From Nostoc sp. NMS7 (lineage in GTDB: Bacteria; Cyanobacteriota; Cyanobacteriia; Cyanobacteriales; Nostocaceae), in assembly GCF_017115085.1 (NCBI RefSeq), contig NZ_JABXKJ010000222.1, forward strand, positions 1-40,160: a DNA stretch of 40,160 nucleotides, written 5' to 3'. Positions 1 through 8,825 of this stretch are shown piece after piece. Positions within the stretch are counted from its first letter, which is position 1. The number at the start of each line of letters is the position of its first letter. Under the pieces are notes generated by a model. It was given only the letters and a program-made list of their open reading frames with translations, ran no database searches and was not told the DNA's origin. The position numbers were made by a program, and so were the translations under genes.

Positions 1-262
1 ATGTCAATAATTGCAATGCTTTTAGTAATTTTTTAATACAATTTTTAATATCCTTTTGAATTTGTAACTAATAATTTAGCATAACAAGTACTGAAGAACC
101 AAAAAGTTATAGTTCGTTAAAACTGACTTTAGTTATTAGCCCTATGCCCAATATACTCTGCGTCGTGCCACCCAACCGCTTTAGTTAACGTTCAAAGCAA
201 TGGTCAACTACCGTGATTCACGGCGACACCCAAAGCAAGGGTTGAGAGATGTCTGTTGAGCT

Positions 263-802
263 TCAAAACTGTTTAGCAGCACAGACAGAACAGACTGCCC
301 AGCGTTGGAGTTCGCCGGGCGGGGTGGGACATTCACACTGGGGACAAAGGGGTAAGCCATGCGATCGCGATCGCATGATCTTCGTCCAATGTCCAAAAGC
401 AGTATTCACATCCTTAGTGGGTGTAACATCAGGGCGGCTAATTTCATCACCAAGATAACTGGGATGCTCATCGGGCGAAACTGTTTGTTGCTGTTTTCTC
501 TCTACAGATGGATTCTGCCAGCTAGCAGTAGAGAAGCGAATATCAACCAAAGGCGTTGGCAGTTTTTTATTCAACTTTAAAAGCAGAGACGAGCGACCAA
601 AAGTCAGGTTTTGCGCCCAAGCAGCACTAGAAGTTGCTACCCACAAAACATCGCGCTGAATCGACAATGGTTGAGTATGTACCGCAACTACTGGGCCAAC
701 AACTTCTGCCCAAAACTTCAGCAGAAGTTGAAATGGTTGCTCTTGCCATTTAGCCTGCTTTTCTAGAACACCTAAAATATCATTAATTGATTTCAATGAC
801 AT
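263..802 (-). CDS. DUF721 (DciA-like) protein with C-terminal zinc ribbon
   Basis: Encodes 179 aa when started at the Met of MSLKSINDILG. The same frame extends upstream to 871, but those 23 residues are a Leu-Pro-His repeat read from a tandem nonamer in the intergenic DNA, so I reject them. Residues about 1-95 look like the DUF721/DciA fold (LLKFWAEVVGPVVAVHTQPL, then VLWVATSSAAWAQNL). Family knowledge: DciA-type proteins load or assist the replicative helicase DnaB in bacteria lacking DnaC. The C-terminus carries two Cys pairs (CPQC and CSVC) suggesting a small zinc ribbon. The gene diverges from the SPOR-like gene at 971. The family call is fairly firm; the helicase-loader role is inferred from the family. 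Confidence 0.8.
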   Translation of the reverse strand: MSLKSINDILGVLEKQAKWQEQPFQLLLKFWAEVVGPVVAVHTQPLSIQRDVLWVATSSAAWAQNLTFGRSSLLLKLNKKLPTPLVDIRFSTASWQNPSVERKQQQTVSPDEHPSYLGDEISRPDVTPTKDVNTAFGHWTKIMRSRSHGLPLCPQCECPTPPGELQRWAVCSVCAAKQF

Positions 803-810
803 CGTTAAAA

Positions 811-893
811 GTGGGGAGTGAGGGAGATGGGGGAGATGGGGGAGATGGGGGAGATGGGGGAGAATAACCAATGCCCAATGCCCAATGCCCAGT
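811..893. repeat. short tandem repeats between divergent genes
   Basis: Four to five head-to-tail copies of the nonamer GGGGAGATG (about 821-863) are followed by copies of the heptamer ATGCCCA (about 868-891). Similar tracts recur at 13960-14047, 19760-19890 and 36757-36800. This is typical short tandemly repeated DNA of Nostoc intergenic regions. The tract lies in the shared 5' region of two divergent genes, so copy-number variation could alter promoter spacing; that is inference. Confidence 0.85.
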
Positions 894-970
894 CTTTATA
901 ATTTCCGTTACTATTGTCACAAATATATCTAAAGTTAATTCCAGCAGTCTATGTTTGAGGCACAGAGGCA

Positions 971-2317
971 ATGACTCAAAATCCCCTGAACCATTCCGGT
1001 ACTCAATCCTCTAAAACACCTGGATTGAAACCAGCACTAGCAGCAGCACTAGCAAGTTTAGAGGTGCCGCTAGATCAAGAGTTAACTCGATACCGACGCA
1101 CGCGAACTGGTTTGGTGTCATCGAACCAGCCTCGTGTTACAAGTTACATGAGCAGTCAAACCCAGCCGTTGACTGGCATTCCGAGAACATCCGACACAAC
1201 TCAGTCATCAGTAACGGAAATTAAAACTAATGTGCCGCCTGTATCTGTACGTGTGAATCATCAGGCAACCCCAGCGCCAGCTACGGCAAAAATTGATGTG
1301 CCACCTGCATCTGTAGCTGTGAATCCTGATATCAACCCAGCGCCAGCTACGGCAAATACTGAGGAACTGAATAATCTCAATGTGCCCTCCATCTCAGATT
1401 CTGCTAAAACAGAAACTCCACTACCACCACCCCCGCCCAACCTTACTAGCAGCATCGTGCCAGCAGTCGTTAAAGATACTAAGAGCGAAAATCTCTTGCA
1501 GCTAGATGACACTCCTAAGCAGCCAGATGACTATTTAGAATCTAGTGAAGCACTGCTGCGAAGTCTGAAAGAAGAATCACCAGAAACCAAGAAATCAAAC
1601 AATTATAACGACAGTCTACTATCACCTTTGGGTATCGGCTCTATGTTGCTGCTATTAGTGGCCAGTCTTACCTTGGGTTATGTAGTGTTCAATCCCAAAA
1701 GCTTGCCACAATGGAATTTAGGCAAGTTGTTTAACGGTAACTCATCTGCCGCACCAGAAAATACTCAGGAAGTTGGGAATAATCTCGAACCTCAAATCCA
1801 GCCACCAAACAGTTCTATACCCAAGTATCCTAATCTAGCTGCCCAAGAGTTTCCTGAGGTGAGAGATCCTAATGATGTAGTTGGCTTACAACCCAAAGTC
1901 CAACCAACTCTCGCAGTAGTGCCTAATCCAGTCGTTCCCCAAAATCCCGCAAATCCTCAAGCGGGATTGCCTAGCCCCAAGACAGCCCTAAAACCGACAA
2001 ATCCGATCGCTTCAGCACCAGTACCGACGGTACAGCCTTTGCCTACCACTTCAACGGCAACAACCTCGCCCACGCCGATCGCAACCTCACCAAAGCTGAA
2101 TCCAGAAATCAAACCAGCAACAGATGGATTTTATCATGTAGTGATAGACAATAATGGCGCGGCTTTAGCTTCAGTACGGCGAGTAGTTCCCGATGCTTAT
2201 TTATCAGCCAACAAAGAATTGATTTATCTGGGTGCTTTTAAAACTAAAGCGCAAGTAAAACAACAGATGCAACTGTTACAGGGAAAGGGAATTAACGCAC
2301 GGGTTCAGCAGCCATGA
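971..2317 (+). CDS. SPOR-like domain single-pass membrane protein
   Basis: Encodes 448 aa. The N-terminal half (residues 1 to about 215) is hydrophilic, low in complexity and rich in Pro, Thr and Ala, with a near-repeated block around NPAPATA and a polyproline run. One transmembrane helix lies at about 218-240 (GIGSMLLLLVASLTLGYVVF). A second Pro-rich linker follows. The last 65 residues (FYHVVIDNNG...YLGAFKTKAQVKQQMQLL...INARVQ) have the order of a SPOR-type fold: a beta strand, then a YLGAF segment, then a helix and a final strand. SPOR domains bind denuded septal peptidoglycan, so a cell-envelope or division role is plausible, with the C-terminus in the periplasm. The fold call rests on pattern only. 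It diverges from the DciA-like gene. Confidence 0.7.
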   Translation: MTQNPLNHSGTQSSKTPGLKPALAAALASLEVPLDQELTRYRRTRTGLVSSNQPRVTSYMSSQTQPLTGIPRTSDTTQSSVTEIKTNVPPVSVRVNHQATPAPATAKIDVPPASVAVNPDINPAPATANTEELNNLNVPSISDSAKTETPLPPPPPNLTSSIVPAVVKDTKSENLLQLDDTPKQPDDYLESSEALLRSLKEESPETKKSNNYNDSLLSPLGIGSMLLLLVASLTLGYVVFNPKSLPQWNLGKLFNGNSSAAPENTQEVGNNLEPQIQPPNSSIPKYPNLAAQEFPEVRDPNDVVGLQPKVQPTLAVVPNPVVPQNPANPQAGLPSPKTALKPTNPIASAPVPTVQPLPTTSTATTSPTPIATSPKLNPEIKPATDGFYHVVIDNNGAALASVRRVVPDAYLSANKELIYLGAFKTKAQVKQQMQLLQGKGINARVQQP

Positions 2318-2799
2318 GTTAGAAAAATTTACGATACCATCAGATAAGAGTTAGGAGTTAGGAGAGACGCGATTAATCGCGTCTGTACAGGAGTTAGGAG
2401 TGCTGAGTAGTCAGGGCTATTTTATTCTTGGTATAACCTGCCGGGAAATAAATTTCCTTTTCTTATAAGTCCAAGTCCGTTTTAACTAACATGATATCTT
2501 GCACCATTCTCGATTAGTACCATCGCCCGCCCGGAAATAAATTTCTGTTTCTTATACCGAAAGTCCATTGAAATGGATTGAAATCTTTTCTCAGTCATCT
2601 AAAGATGACTTTCGCTATTAGCCTAGTAATAAATTACTAGGCGGTTGTCGGAACTGGTGCAAGATTTAAGTTAAAACGGACTCAAAAGCTTATTGATAGT
2701 CGGTTTTAACTGAGTTTAGCTGTGAGATGGGGAATTTATTCCCTGGCGGACTAGGGGACAATAAAATAACCCTGGCTGTTTCGTGAATGGAGAGCGGAC
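2318..2799. other. 482-bp intergenic region packed with repeats
   Basis: No gene was found. From left to right it holds copies of GTTAGGA, a perfect 20-bp palindrome AGACGCGATTAATCGCGTCT (2365-2384), a partial hairpin module (2439-2480), a complete four-hairpin element (2474-2682), and further inverted fragments up to about 2755 that mirror the left side. The promoter of the first PspA-type gene must lie here or overlap the repeats; I cannot place it. A usable ribosome-binding site (GGAG) precedes the 2800 start. Confidence 0.8.
2474..2682. repeat. four-hairpin modular repeat element, copy 1
   Basis: Bounded by imperfect inverted repeats: AGTCCGTTTTAACT at 2474 and its complement ending at 2682, each followed inward by a CTTGCACC-type segment. 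Inside are four small palindromes in a row: H1 GGAAATAAATTTC (2533-2545), H2 AGTCCATTGAAATGGATT (2562-2579, one G-T wobble), H3 AGTCATCTAAAGATGACT (2593-2610) and H4 CCTAGTAATAAATTACTAGG (2622-2641). Copies 2 and 3 flank uvrC and keep the same order with different stem sequences. Confidence 0.75.
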
Positions 2800-3555
2800 A
2801 TGGAATTTATCAAGCGTATCCTGCGGGTGATTCGCGCTAATCTCAATAGTTTGATCGGTGGTGCAGAAGATCCAGAAAAGATTTTGGAGCAAACTGTCCT
2901 GGAGATGCAGGAAAATCTAGTGCGGTTGCGGCAGGGGGTTGCTCAAGCGATCGCTACCCAAAAACGCACCGAACGACAGGCGGGGGCGGCTCAGTCTCAA
3001 ACAGAAGAATGGTATCGCCGCGCCCAATTAGCCCTGCAACAAGGCAACGAACCTCTAGCACGCGAAGCTTTAACTAAGCGCCAAGCTTATAAAGAAACCA
3101 CTACAGCCCTCTTCTCCCAGATAGAGCAGCAAAACGAGATAGTCGCTAGGCTAAAAAAGGATATGCGATCGCTAGAGTTAAAAATTGGCGAGGCAAAAAC
3201 TAAAAAAGATATGTATATTGCTCGCGCCCGTTCTGCCGAAGCGTCTTATCGCCTCCAAGAAATGCTCGGCGGAGTTTCTCCTACCAGCAGTCTGAGTGCT
3301 TTTGAGCGGATGGAAGAAAAAGTTTTGCAGATAGAAGCTAAATCAGAAGCAATCGCTCAACTCAGTGGCAACGACTTGGAAACACAATTTACTTCTTTGG
3401 AATCTACTAATGATGTAGATGAGGAATTGGCAGCGATGAAGGTGCAGGTTTTAAACCAGCCAGAAAACACACAGCACAACAGTCTCCTGACTGAGGAGAA
3501 CCAGAAGCCAGCGCCGCCTCCCCAACAGCAGTTACCCAAAACTCAGGATTCTTGA
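2800..3555 (+). CDS. PspA/IM30 family protein, shorter paralogue
   Basis: Encodes 251 aa. The N-terminal amphipathic helix (MEFIKRILRVIRANLNSLI) and the motif AEDPEKILEQTVLEMQENL are diagnostic of PspA/Vipp1. A long coiled coil covers about 25-185 and includes SAFERMEEKVLQIEAKSEA. The tail is Pro/Gln-rich and ends PPPQQQLPKTQDS; it lacks the short C-terminal helix that marks Vipp1, which the neighbour at 3718 does have. It is therefore closer to a bacterial PspA in layout. ESCRT-III-like PspA proteins coat and stabilise stressed membranes on the cytoplasmic face. A GGAG site lies about 10 nt before the ATG. It is followed after 162 bp by its paralogue, a likely tandem duplication. Confidence 0.88.
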   Translation: MEFIKRILRVIRANLNSLIGGAEDPEKILEQTVLEMQENLVRLRQGVAQAIATQKRTERQAGAAQSQTEEWYRRAQLALQQGNEPLAREALTKRQAYKETTTALFSQIEQQNEIVARLKKDMRSLELKIGEAKTKKDMYIARARSAEASYRLQEMLGGVSPTSSLSAFERMEEKVLQIEAKSEAIAQLSGNDLETQFTSLESTNDVDEELAAMKVQVLNQPENTQHNSLLTEENQKPAPPPQQQLPKTQDS

Positions 3556-3717
3556 AGTTCGGCTAATCACCCCACTTTGGAGATATCTTAACAATTAAGA
3601 GTTGTTAGGAGGTACTGATTCAAAGCGGAAAGATTACATTTAAATAGGTAGCTATTAAAAAGTAAAAAAGCTAACTGTCCAACAAAAAGCGTAAACCAGA
3701 CAAGGAAAAACAAAGTT

Positions 3718-4494
3718 ATGGGATTATTCGATCGCATTAAGCGAGTAGTTAGTTCTAACCTCAACGACCTGGTTAACAAAGCCGAAGACCCAGAAAAAAT
3801 GCTAGAACAAGCCATCCTGGAAATGCAGGAAGACTTGGTACAGCTGCGTCAGGGAGTAGCCCAGACGATCGCCGCCCAAAAACGCAGTGAAAAACAGTAT
3901 AATGATGCCCAAAATGAAATCAATAAGTGGCAACGCAATGCCCAACTAGCGCTGCAAAAAGGTGATGAAAATTTAGCACGACAAGCTCTAGAGCGCAAGA
4001 AAACTTATACGGACACCAGCGCCGCCCTCAAAGGTAGTTTAGATACACAAAGCACTCAAGTTGAAACCCTGAAGCGCAACTTAATGCAGCTGGAAAGCAA
4101 AATTTCTGAGGCTAAGACCAAGAAAGAAATGCTCAGAGCCAGAATCACCACTGCCAAAGCCCAAGAACAACTCCAAGGCATGGTAAGTGGGATGAATACC
4201 AGCAGTGCAATGTCTGCCTTCGAGCGGATGGAAGAAAAAGTCTTGATCCAAGAATCCCGCGCCCAGGCGCTAGGAGAGTTAGCAGGTGCAGATTTAGAAA
4301 CCCAATTTGCCCAGTTGGAAGGTGGTAGCGATGTTGATGATGAATTGGCAGCTTTGAAAGCGCAAATGTTACCACCCGCTACTCCCCAAAATCAACCCAA
4401 ACTACCACCGCAACAACAAACCCCTGCTCCTAAGTCTAATGAGGTAGTTGATGCCGAGTTGGATTCCTTACGCAAGCAATTGGATCAACTGTAA
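3718..4494 (+). CDS. vipp1: Vipp1/IM30 thylakoid membrane-maintenance protein
   Basis: Encodes 258 aa. It starts MGLFDRIKRVVSSNLNDLV, the Vipp1/IM30 membrane-binding helix, followed by the family motif AEDPEKMLEQAILEMQEDL. A coiled-coil core spans about 25-200 with SAFERMEEKVL. After a Pro/Gln linker it ends in VVDAELDSLRKQLDQL, matching the extra C-terminal helix that separates Vipp1 from PspA. Vipp1 forms rings and rods that protect and build thylakoid membranes. The upstream paralogue shares the fold but not this tail. Spacing of 162 bp allows either co-transcription or its own promoter. A clear terminator follows at 4523. Confidence 0.9.
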   Translation: MGLFDRIKRVVSSNLNDLVNKAEDPEKMLEQAILEMQEDLVQLRQGVAQTIAAQKRSEKQYNDAQNEINKWQRNAQLALQKGDENLARQALERKKTYTDTSAALKGSLDTQSTQVETLKRNLMQLESKISEAKTKKEMLRARITTAKAQEQLQGMVSGMNTSSAMSAFERMEEKVLIQESRAQALGELAGADLETQFAQLEGGSDVDDELAALKAQMLPPATPQNQPKLPPQQQTPAPKSNEVVDAELDSLRKQLDQL

Positions 4495-4522
4495 AATTGA
4501 CAGAAAACAAATTTTAAGCTAG

Positions 4523-4550
4523 TCCCACGCCTGTTGGTTGTGGGATTTTA
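4523..4550 (+). terminator. intrinsic terminator after vipp1
   Basis: Stem TCCCAC (4523-4528) pairs with GTGGGA (4540-4545) across an 11-nt loop and is followed by TTTTA. It lies 29 nt after the vipp1 stop. Confidence 0.6.
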
Positions 4551-4677
4551 CGTCATTAGTCAATAGTCTAATAGTTAACAGTCCTAATAACTAGGAATTA
4601 TTGATTATGGACTATTGACGACTTTGGGATAAAGTATTGTGTGTGCCAAGTTTGATCGCCACCTGATGGAGACTGCA

Positions 4678-5013
4678 ATGAGTAAGGCTGTAATCACCAT
4701 AACTGATGCTGAGTTTGAAACCGAAGTGTTAAAAGCCGAGCAGCCTGTATTAGTTTACTTTTGGGCTGACTGGTGTGGGCCTTGTCAATTGATGTCGCCC
4801 GCGATCGCTTCAGCTGCTATCGAATATAGCGATCGCCTCAAAGTCGTTAAAATGGAAATTGACCCCAACCCCCTGACTGTTAAGCAGTACCAAGTAGAAG
4901 GTGTACCCGCCCTCAGACTATTTCTTGGCCAGGAAGTTTTGATATCCACTGAGGGAGTTATCGGCAAAGATAAATTACTCGCTCTCCTAGATACGCACTT
5001 AAATAGTAATTAG
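4678..5013 (+). CDS. thioredoxin-fold protein with WCGPC active site
   Basis: Encodes 111 aa when started at MSKAVITITDAEF. An upstream in-frame ATG at 4639 would add 13 residues that do not look like thioredoxin, while a GGAG lies about 8 nt before 4678. The active site is YFWADWCGPCQLMSP at about 22-36. VEGVPALRLF supplies the cis-Pro loop. The length is that of a classical thioredoxin. It would reduce disulfides in cytosolic target proteins. Homologues of this type are often annotated as thioredoxin or thiol-disulfide isomerase; the specific partner is unknown. The aminotransferase gene begins 86 bp downstream across a TAGTCAT heptamer tract. Confidence 0.9.
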   Translation: MSKAVITITDAEFETEVLKAEQPVLVYFWADWCGPCQLMSPAIASAAIEYSDRLKVVKMEIDPNPLTVKQYQVEGVPALRLFLGQEVLISTEGVIGKDKLLALLDTHLNSN

Positions 5014-5056
5014 TCATTAGTCATTAGTCATTAGTCATTAGCAAATGACTAATGAC
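5011..5056. repeat. TAGTCAT heptamer tract
   Basis: About four tandem copies of TAGTCAT run directly from the thioredoxin stop codon, followed by the complementary AATGACTAATGAC, so the tract can also fold into a hairpin. A related, more degenerate tract is at 34085-34170, just upstream of wecB. Confidence 0.8.
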
Positions 5057-5099
5057 AAAAGGCAAAGAGAGACACGCAAGGGACGGGGAGAAAGGACAA

Positions 5100-6311
5100 A
5101 TGACTAATATACAATTTGCAAAGCGTTTACAGCCCCTGCAATCTAATGTATTTGCTGATATGGACAGAGCGAAAGCAGTCGCTTTGGCAGCTGGACGAGA
5201 GGTAATTGATTTGTCGTTGGGGTCTTCTGATTTACCAGCCGAGGCACATATCATTGAGGCGATCGCCCAGTCTCTTCACGATCGCAGTACCCACGGTTAT
5301 TTGTTGTTTAATGGTACCCTTGGATTTCGCCAAGCCGCAGCCAAGTGGTATGAACAAAAATTTGGCATCAAAGTTGATCCCGAAACTGAAGTACTACCTC
5401 TGATTGGTTCTCAAGAAGGTACCGCCCATTTACCTTTAGCAATACTCAATCCCGGAGATTTTGCCCTGTTGCTCGATCCAGGTTATCCCTCTCACGCCGG
5501 GGGAGTCTACCTCGCTAGTGGTCAAATCTACCCAATGCCACTCCGGGCAGAAAACGCTTTTTTACCAGTGTTTGCTGATATTCCTGCCCCAGTGTTGGCT
5601 CAGTCGCGGATGATGGTATTAAGTTATCCTCATAATCCCACAGCCGCGATCGCACCTTTATCTTTCTTTCAAGAAGCTGTCGCCTTCTGTCAACAACACA
5701 ATCTCGTCCTAGTTCACGATTTCCCCTACGTAGATTTGGTATTTGGGGAAACTAGAGAGTGGGCAGATTCTTCTGACAATTCAAAATCCCTAGTCCCTTC
5801 AATTCTGCAAGCTGATCGTGAGAAAAGCGTCTCGATTGAATTTTTCACCCTTTCCAAGTCCTACAATATGGGCGGCTTCCGCATTGGCTACGCCATCGGT
5901 AATGCCCAGTTAATTAACGCCTTACGCCAGGTAAAAGCCGCAGTTGATTTTAATCAATATCGGGGGATTTTGAATGGGGCGATCGCTGCCCTAACTGGTT
6001 CTCAATCGGGGGTAAAATCTGCTGTCGCTACCTTCCAGGGGCGGCGTGATGCTTTTATCAGTGCTTTACACCGTATTGGCTGGAACGTTCCCATTCCCCA
6101 AGCCACAATGTACATTTGGGCAAAATTGCCCTCAGCTTGGAGTCAAAACTCCATAGAATTTTGTACCCAGCTAGTCAAACAAACTGGTGTAGCCGCTTCC
6201 CCAGGTGCGGGTTTTGGCAAATCTGGAGAAGGGTATGTCCGTTTTGCCTTGGTGCATGAGCCACCTTTGTTAGAAACTGCTGTAGAAAGAATTGCCCAGT
6301 TCCTTCAATGA
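5100..6311 (+). CDS. PLP-dependent class I/II aminotransferase, DapL/AspC-like
   Basis: Encodes 403 aa from MTNIQFAKRLQPL. A frame extension to 5052 would add charged, non-conserved residues, and GGGAGAAAGG precedes 5100. It has the fold-type I layout: an LSLGSSDLP start region, GSQEGTAHLPLAILNPGD (the loop that binds the PLP phosphate), a DPGYPSH segment, the Asn of SYPHNPTA, and the PLP Lys in SKSYNMGGFRIGYAIG near residue 265. Overall it resembles LL-diaminopimelate aminotransferases (lysine and peptidoglycan pathway) and related aspartate aminotransferases. Substrate cannot be fixed from sequence alone, because many cyanobacteria carry a separate true DapL. Confidence 0.85.
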   Translation: MTNIQFAKRLQPLQSNVFADMDRAKAVALAAGREVIDLSLGSSDLPAEAHIIEAIAQSLHDRSTHGYLLFNGTLGFRQAAAKWYEQKFGIKVDPETEVLPLIGSQEGTAHLPLAILNPGDFALLLDPGYPSHAGGVYLASGQIYPMPLRAENAFLPVFADIPAPVLAQSRMMVLSYPHNPTAAIAPLSFFQEAVAFCQQHNLVLVHDFPYVDLVFGETREWADSSDNSKSLVPSILQADREKSVSIEFFTLSKSYNMGGFRIGYAIGNAQLINALRQVKAAVDFNQYRGILNGAIAALTGSQSGVKSAVATFQGRRDAFISALHRIGWNVPIPQATMYIWAKLPSAWSQNSIEFCTQLVKQTGVAASPGAGFGKSGEGYVRFALVHEPPLLETAVERIAQFLQ

Positions 6312-6759
6312 ATTTCTTCTGCAGCTGAACGCCAAAGATTTTTGGCGGCAAAGTCTACGGATGCAACACGTGGTAGGGGCGCATACTTGTGCATACGTGT
6401 CAACTTAACGTATAACCCATGTTCCGCAAGGAACTGAAGTTCCTTGCTCATAGCAAAAGTCATCTGAAGATGACTAAATATCTCTCCAAATCCTTAGTCT
6501 ACTTCAGTAGACTTGAGCTAAAAGCCAAAGGAATTCATTCCCAGGCGGGTGACAAAGCTATGAGAGAGGCTATTTCAAGCTGAAGTTGACACCAATGAGC
6601 TTTTTTTGTGCCCCTACGACAGATGTGGTTCAAATACATGAAAACTCGTCTGGCGTCCCACACTCCGAAAAGTGAGATGTAGGACTTCTGCTGAAAAAGT
6701 TAAATCGGCAGGAAAAAATAATTTTTCTTAAAATAGATAAAGATTACCTAATTTGGATT
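6312..6759. other. intergenic region before uvrC
   Basis: No gene was found. The 245-bp four-hairpin element (copy 2) fills 6373-6617. Next comes a 29-bp flank (6618-6646) that is repeated exactly after copy 3. The last 100 bp are AT-rich and should hold the uvrC promoter. A near-palindrome AGGAAAAAATAATTTTTCTT covers about 6710-6729, 30 nt before the GTG start; it could be an operator or simply AT-rich DNA. I see no convincing LexA box. Confidence 0.7.
6373..6617. repeat. four-hairpin modular repeat element, copy 2
   Basis: Terminal inverted repeats begin GTAGGGGC (6373) and end GCCCCTAC (6617), and both contain a GTGTCAACTT / AAGTTGACAC block. Inside, in the order H4 to H1: AAGGAACTGAAGTTCCTT (6428-6445), AGTCATCTGAAGATGACT (6458-6475), AGTCTACTTCAGTAGACT (6496-6513) and GGAATTCATTCC (6530-6541), then CCAGGCGGGTG. 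Its length equals that of copy 3, but its interior is inverted relative to the shared right-hand flank. Confidence 0.8.
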
Positions 6760-8637
6760 GTGACAATATCTACTGAAATATTACCACTGGTTAAAGAACC
6801 AGAACGACTGGAAAACCGTCTAGCCGAAATTCCACCGGAACCGGGGGTTTATTTCATGCGGGACAAGAGCGATCGCATAATATATATAGGTAAATCACGT
6901 AAGTTGCGATCGCGTGTCCGTTCCTATTTCCGGGATGGCTACAATAAGAGTGAACGCATCGCCACGATGGTCAAGTTGGTGACAGAAATTGAATTCATCG
7001 TCACTGATACTGAAGCCGAAGCACTAGCGCTAGAAGCCAATTTGATCAAGCAGCACCAGCCATACTTTAACGTGCTGCTCAAAGATGATAAAAAATATCC
7101 CTATCTCTGCATCACTTGGTCAGAAGATTATCCGCGAATTTTTATTACCCGTAAACGTCAATTTGGCAAAGAAAAGGATAAATTTTATGGGCCTTATACT
7201 GATGCTGGTTTATTACGAGAAATTGTCCGCATCTGCAAGCGCATCTTTCCACAGCGACAACGACCTCAACCACTTTTTAAAGACCGTCCTTGCTTAAATT
7301 ATGATTTAGGGCGTTGTCCGGGTGTCTGTCAACAGATGACTTCACCAGAAGAATATCGCAAAATTGTGCAAAAGATCGCGATGGTCTTCCAAGGTCGAAC
7401 TCAGGAACTGATGGATATTTTGACCCAACAGATGAATGCAGCCGCTCAGGACTTGAATTTTGAGTCAGCAGCACGAATTCGCGATCAAATTTCTGGATTA
7501 AAATCGCTGACAGCTGACCAAAAAGTTTCCTTACCAGATGATACAATTTCGCGGGATGCGATCGCACTGGCAGCCGACGAACAACACGCCTGTATTCAAC
7601 TATTCCAGATTCGCGCTGGCCAATTGGTAGGACGTTTGGCCTTTGTGGCAGATGCTCACGCGGAACCGGGGGCTATTTTACAACGAGCTTTAGAGGAACA
7701 TTACCAAACTGCTGACTCAGTGGAAATACCCATAGAGATTTTGGTGCAGCATGATTTACCAGATGGAGAAATATTGGCGGATGTCTTAACTCAACGTAAA
7801 GGTAAAAAAGTTACAATTTTAACTCCTTTGCGGCAAACTAAGGCAGAATTAATTGAGATGGTAGAGCGAAATGCTCAGTATGAATTGCAAAGAATGCAGA
7901 AATTTGGCGATCGCAATCACCAAGCAATGCAAGATTTAGCCACCATTCTCGATTTACCAGATGTACCGCACCGCATCGAAGGTTATGACATTTCCCATAT
8001 TCAAGGGTCAAATGCTGTAGCTTCGCAAGTTGTGTTTATCGACGGATTACCCGCCAAGCAGCACTATCGTCACTACAAAATTAAAAATCCCACAGTGACA
8101 GCAGGACATTCAGATGATTTTGCCAGTCTTGCTGAAGTTATTGGGCGACGGTTTCGCAAGTATGGGGAAGATCAGCAATTACTACGTTTGGGTAATCCCG
8201 ATTGGCCTGATTTAATCATGATTGATGGTGGTAAAGGTCAGTTATCATCAGTTGTCGCCATCTTGCAAGAGATGAATTTATTAGAAGACTTGCGAGTTGT
8301 GAGTTTAGCAAAGCAACGAGAAGAGATTTTTTTACCGGGAGAATCTCAACCCCTGATAACTGATGCAGAACAACCAGGGGTACAGTTGTTGCGGCGACTG
8401 CGGGATGAAGCGCATCGGTTTGCAGTCAGTTTCCATCGTCAGCAGCGCAGTGATAAATTGAAGCGATCGCGTTTAGATGAAATTCCTGGTTTAGGACATC
8501 ATCGACAAAAGCAGTTACTAGGGCATTTTCGCTCAGTTGATTATATTCGGCAAGCGACACCCACACAACTAGCTGAAGTAGCAGGAATTGGGCCGCGTTT
8601 GGCTCAAGAAATTTACGACTATTTTCATCCTGCTTAA
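6760..8637 (+). CDS. uvrC: UvrABC excinuclease subunit C
   Basis: Encodes 625 aa with a GTG start. UvrC makes both incisions around a DNA lesion in nucleotide excision repair. An N-terminal GIY-YIG nuclease domain begins at PGVYFMRDKSDRIIYIGKS (about 29-47). A Cys-rich segment with CLNYDLGRCPGVC lies at about 178-190. The UVR domain that contacts UvrB lies at about 211-250 (NFESAARIRDQISGL). The RNase H-like endonuclease half starts at EGYDISHIQGS. A tandem helix-hairpin-helix region (DEIPGLGHHRQKQLLGHF and AEVAGIGPRLAQEIYDYF) closes the protein from about 572. Length is normal. It stands alone, bracketed by two related repeat elements. Confidence 0.97.
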   Translation: MTISTEILPLVKEPERLENRLAEIPPEPGVYFMRDKSDRIIYIGKSRKLRSRVRSYFRDGYNKSERIATMVKLVTEIEFIVTDTEAEALALEANLIKQHQPYFNVLLKDDKKYPYLCITWSEDYPRIFITRKRQFGKEKDKFYGPYTDAGLLREIVRICKRIFPQRQRPQPLFKDRPCLNYDLGRCPGVCQQMTSPEEYRKIVQKIAMVFQGRTQELMDILTQQMNAAAQDLNFESAARIRDQISGLKSLTADQKVSLPDDTISRDAIALAADEQHACIQLFQIRAGQLVGRLAFVADAHAEPGAILQRALEEHYQTADSVEIPIEILVQHDLPDGEILADVLTQRKGKKVTILTPLRQTKAELIEMVERNAQYELQRMQKFGDRNHQAMQDLATILDLPDVPHRIEGYDISHIQGSNAVASQVVFIDGLPAKQHYRHYKIKNPTVTAGHSDDFASLAEVIGRRFRKYGEDQQLLRLGNPDWPDLIMIDGGKGQLSSVVAILQEMNLLEDLRVVSLAKQREEIFLPGESQPLITDAEQPGVQLLRRLRDEAHRFAVSFHRQQRSDKLKRSRLDEIPGLGHHRQKQLLGHFRSVDYIRQATPTQLAEVAGIGPRLAQEIYDYFHPA

Positions 8638-8686
8638 AGTGACAACTCCCACTCTCACCTTGAATACTTGTCGTTACCCACATTTA

Positions 8687-8722
8687 CCTCGTTCCCAGTC
8701 TCCGACTGGGAACGAGGTTTTA
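8687..8722 (+). terminator. terminator-like hairpin after uvrC (25-bp hairpin family)
   Basis: A 13-bp perfect stem (CCTCGTTCCCAGT with its complement, loop CTCCG) is followed by TTTTAAAA, 50 nt after the uvrC stop. Its core (8690-8714) is one of four 25-bp CGTTCCCA...TGGGAACG hairpins in the window. It is likely a dispersed repeat that can act as a terminator. Confidence 0.6.
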
Positions 8723-8825
8723 AAATTTATTCCCAGGCTCTATGGCAACGAAGCCCAAGATTGATTTGATGTTAGTAATTATCTCACCAGAATTTACAGC
8801 TATTTTCAGGTAAATAGACCATGCG

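Noticed and set aside
803..971. Upstream extension of the DUF721 gene and an overlapping 62-codon frame
   Set aside because: The residues are Leu-Pro-His or Pro-Ser-Pro repeats read from an intergenic tandem nonamer; a domain-consistent ATG lies at 802.
1261..1512. 83-codon minus-strand frame inside the SPOR-like gene
   Set aside because: It mirrors the Pro/Ala-rich low-complexity part of the real gene and has no recognisable protein features.
6647..6759. LexA-controlled SOS box for uvrC
   Set aside because: Only an AT-rich near-palindrome is present; it does not fit a cyanobacterial LexA site well enough.
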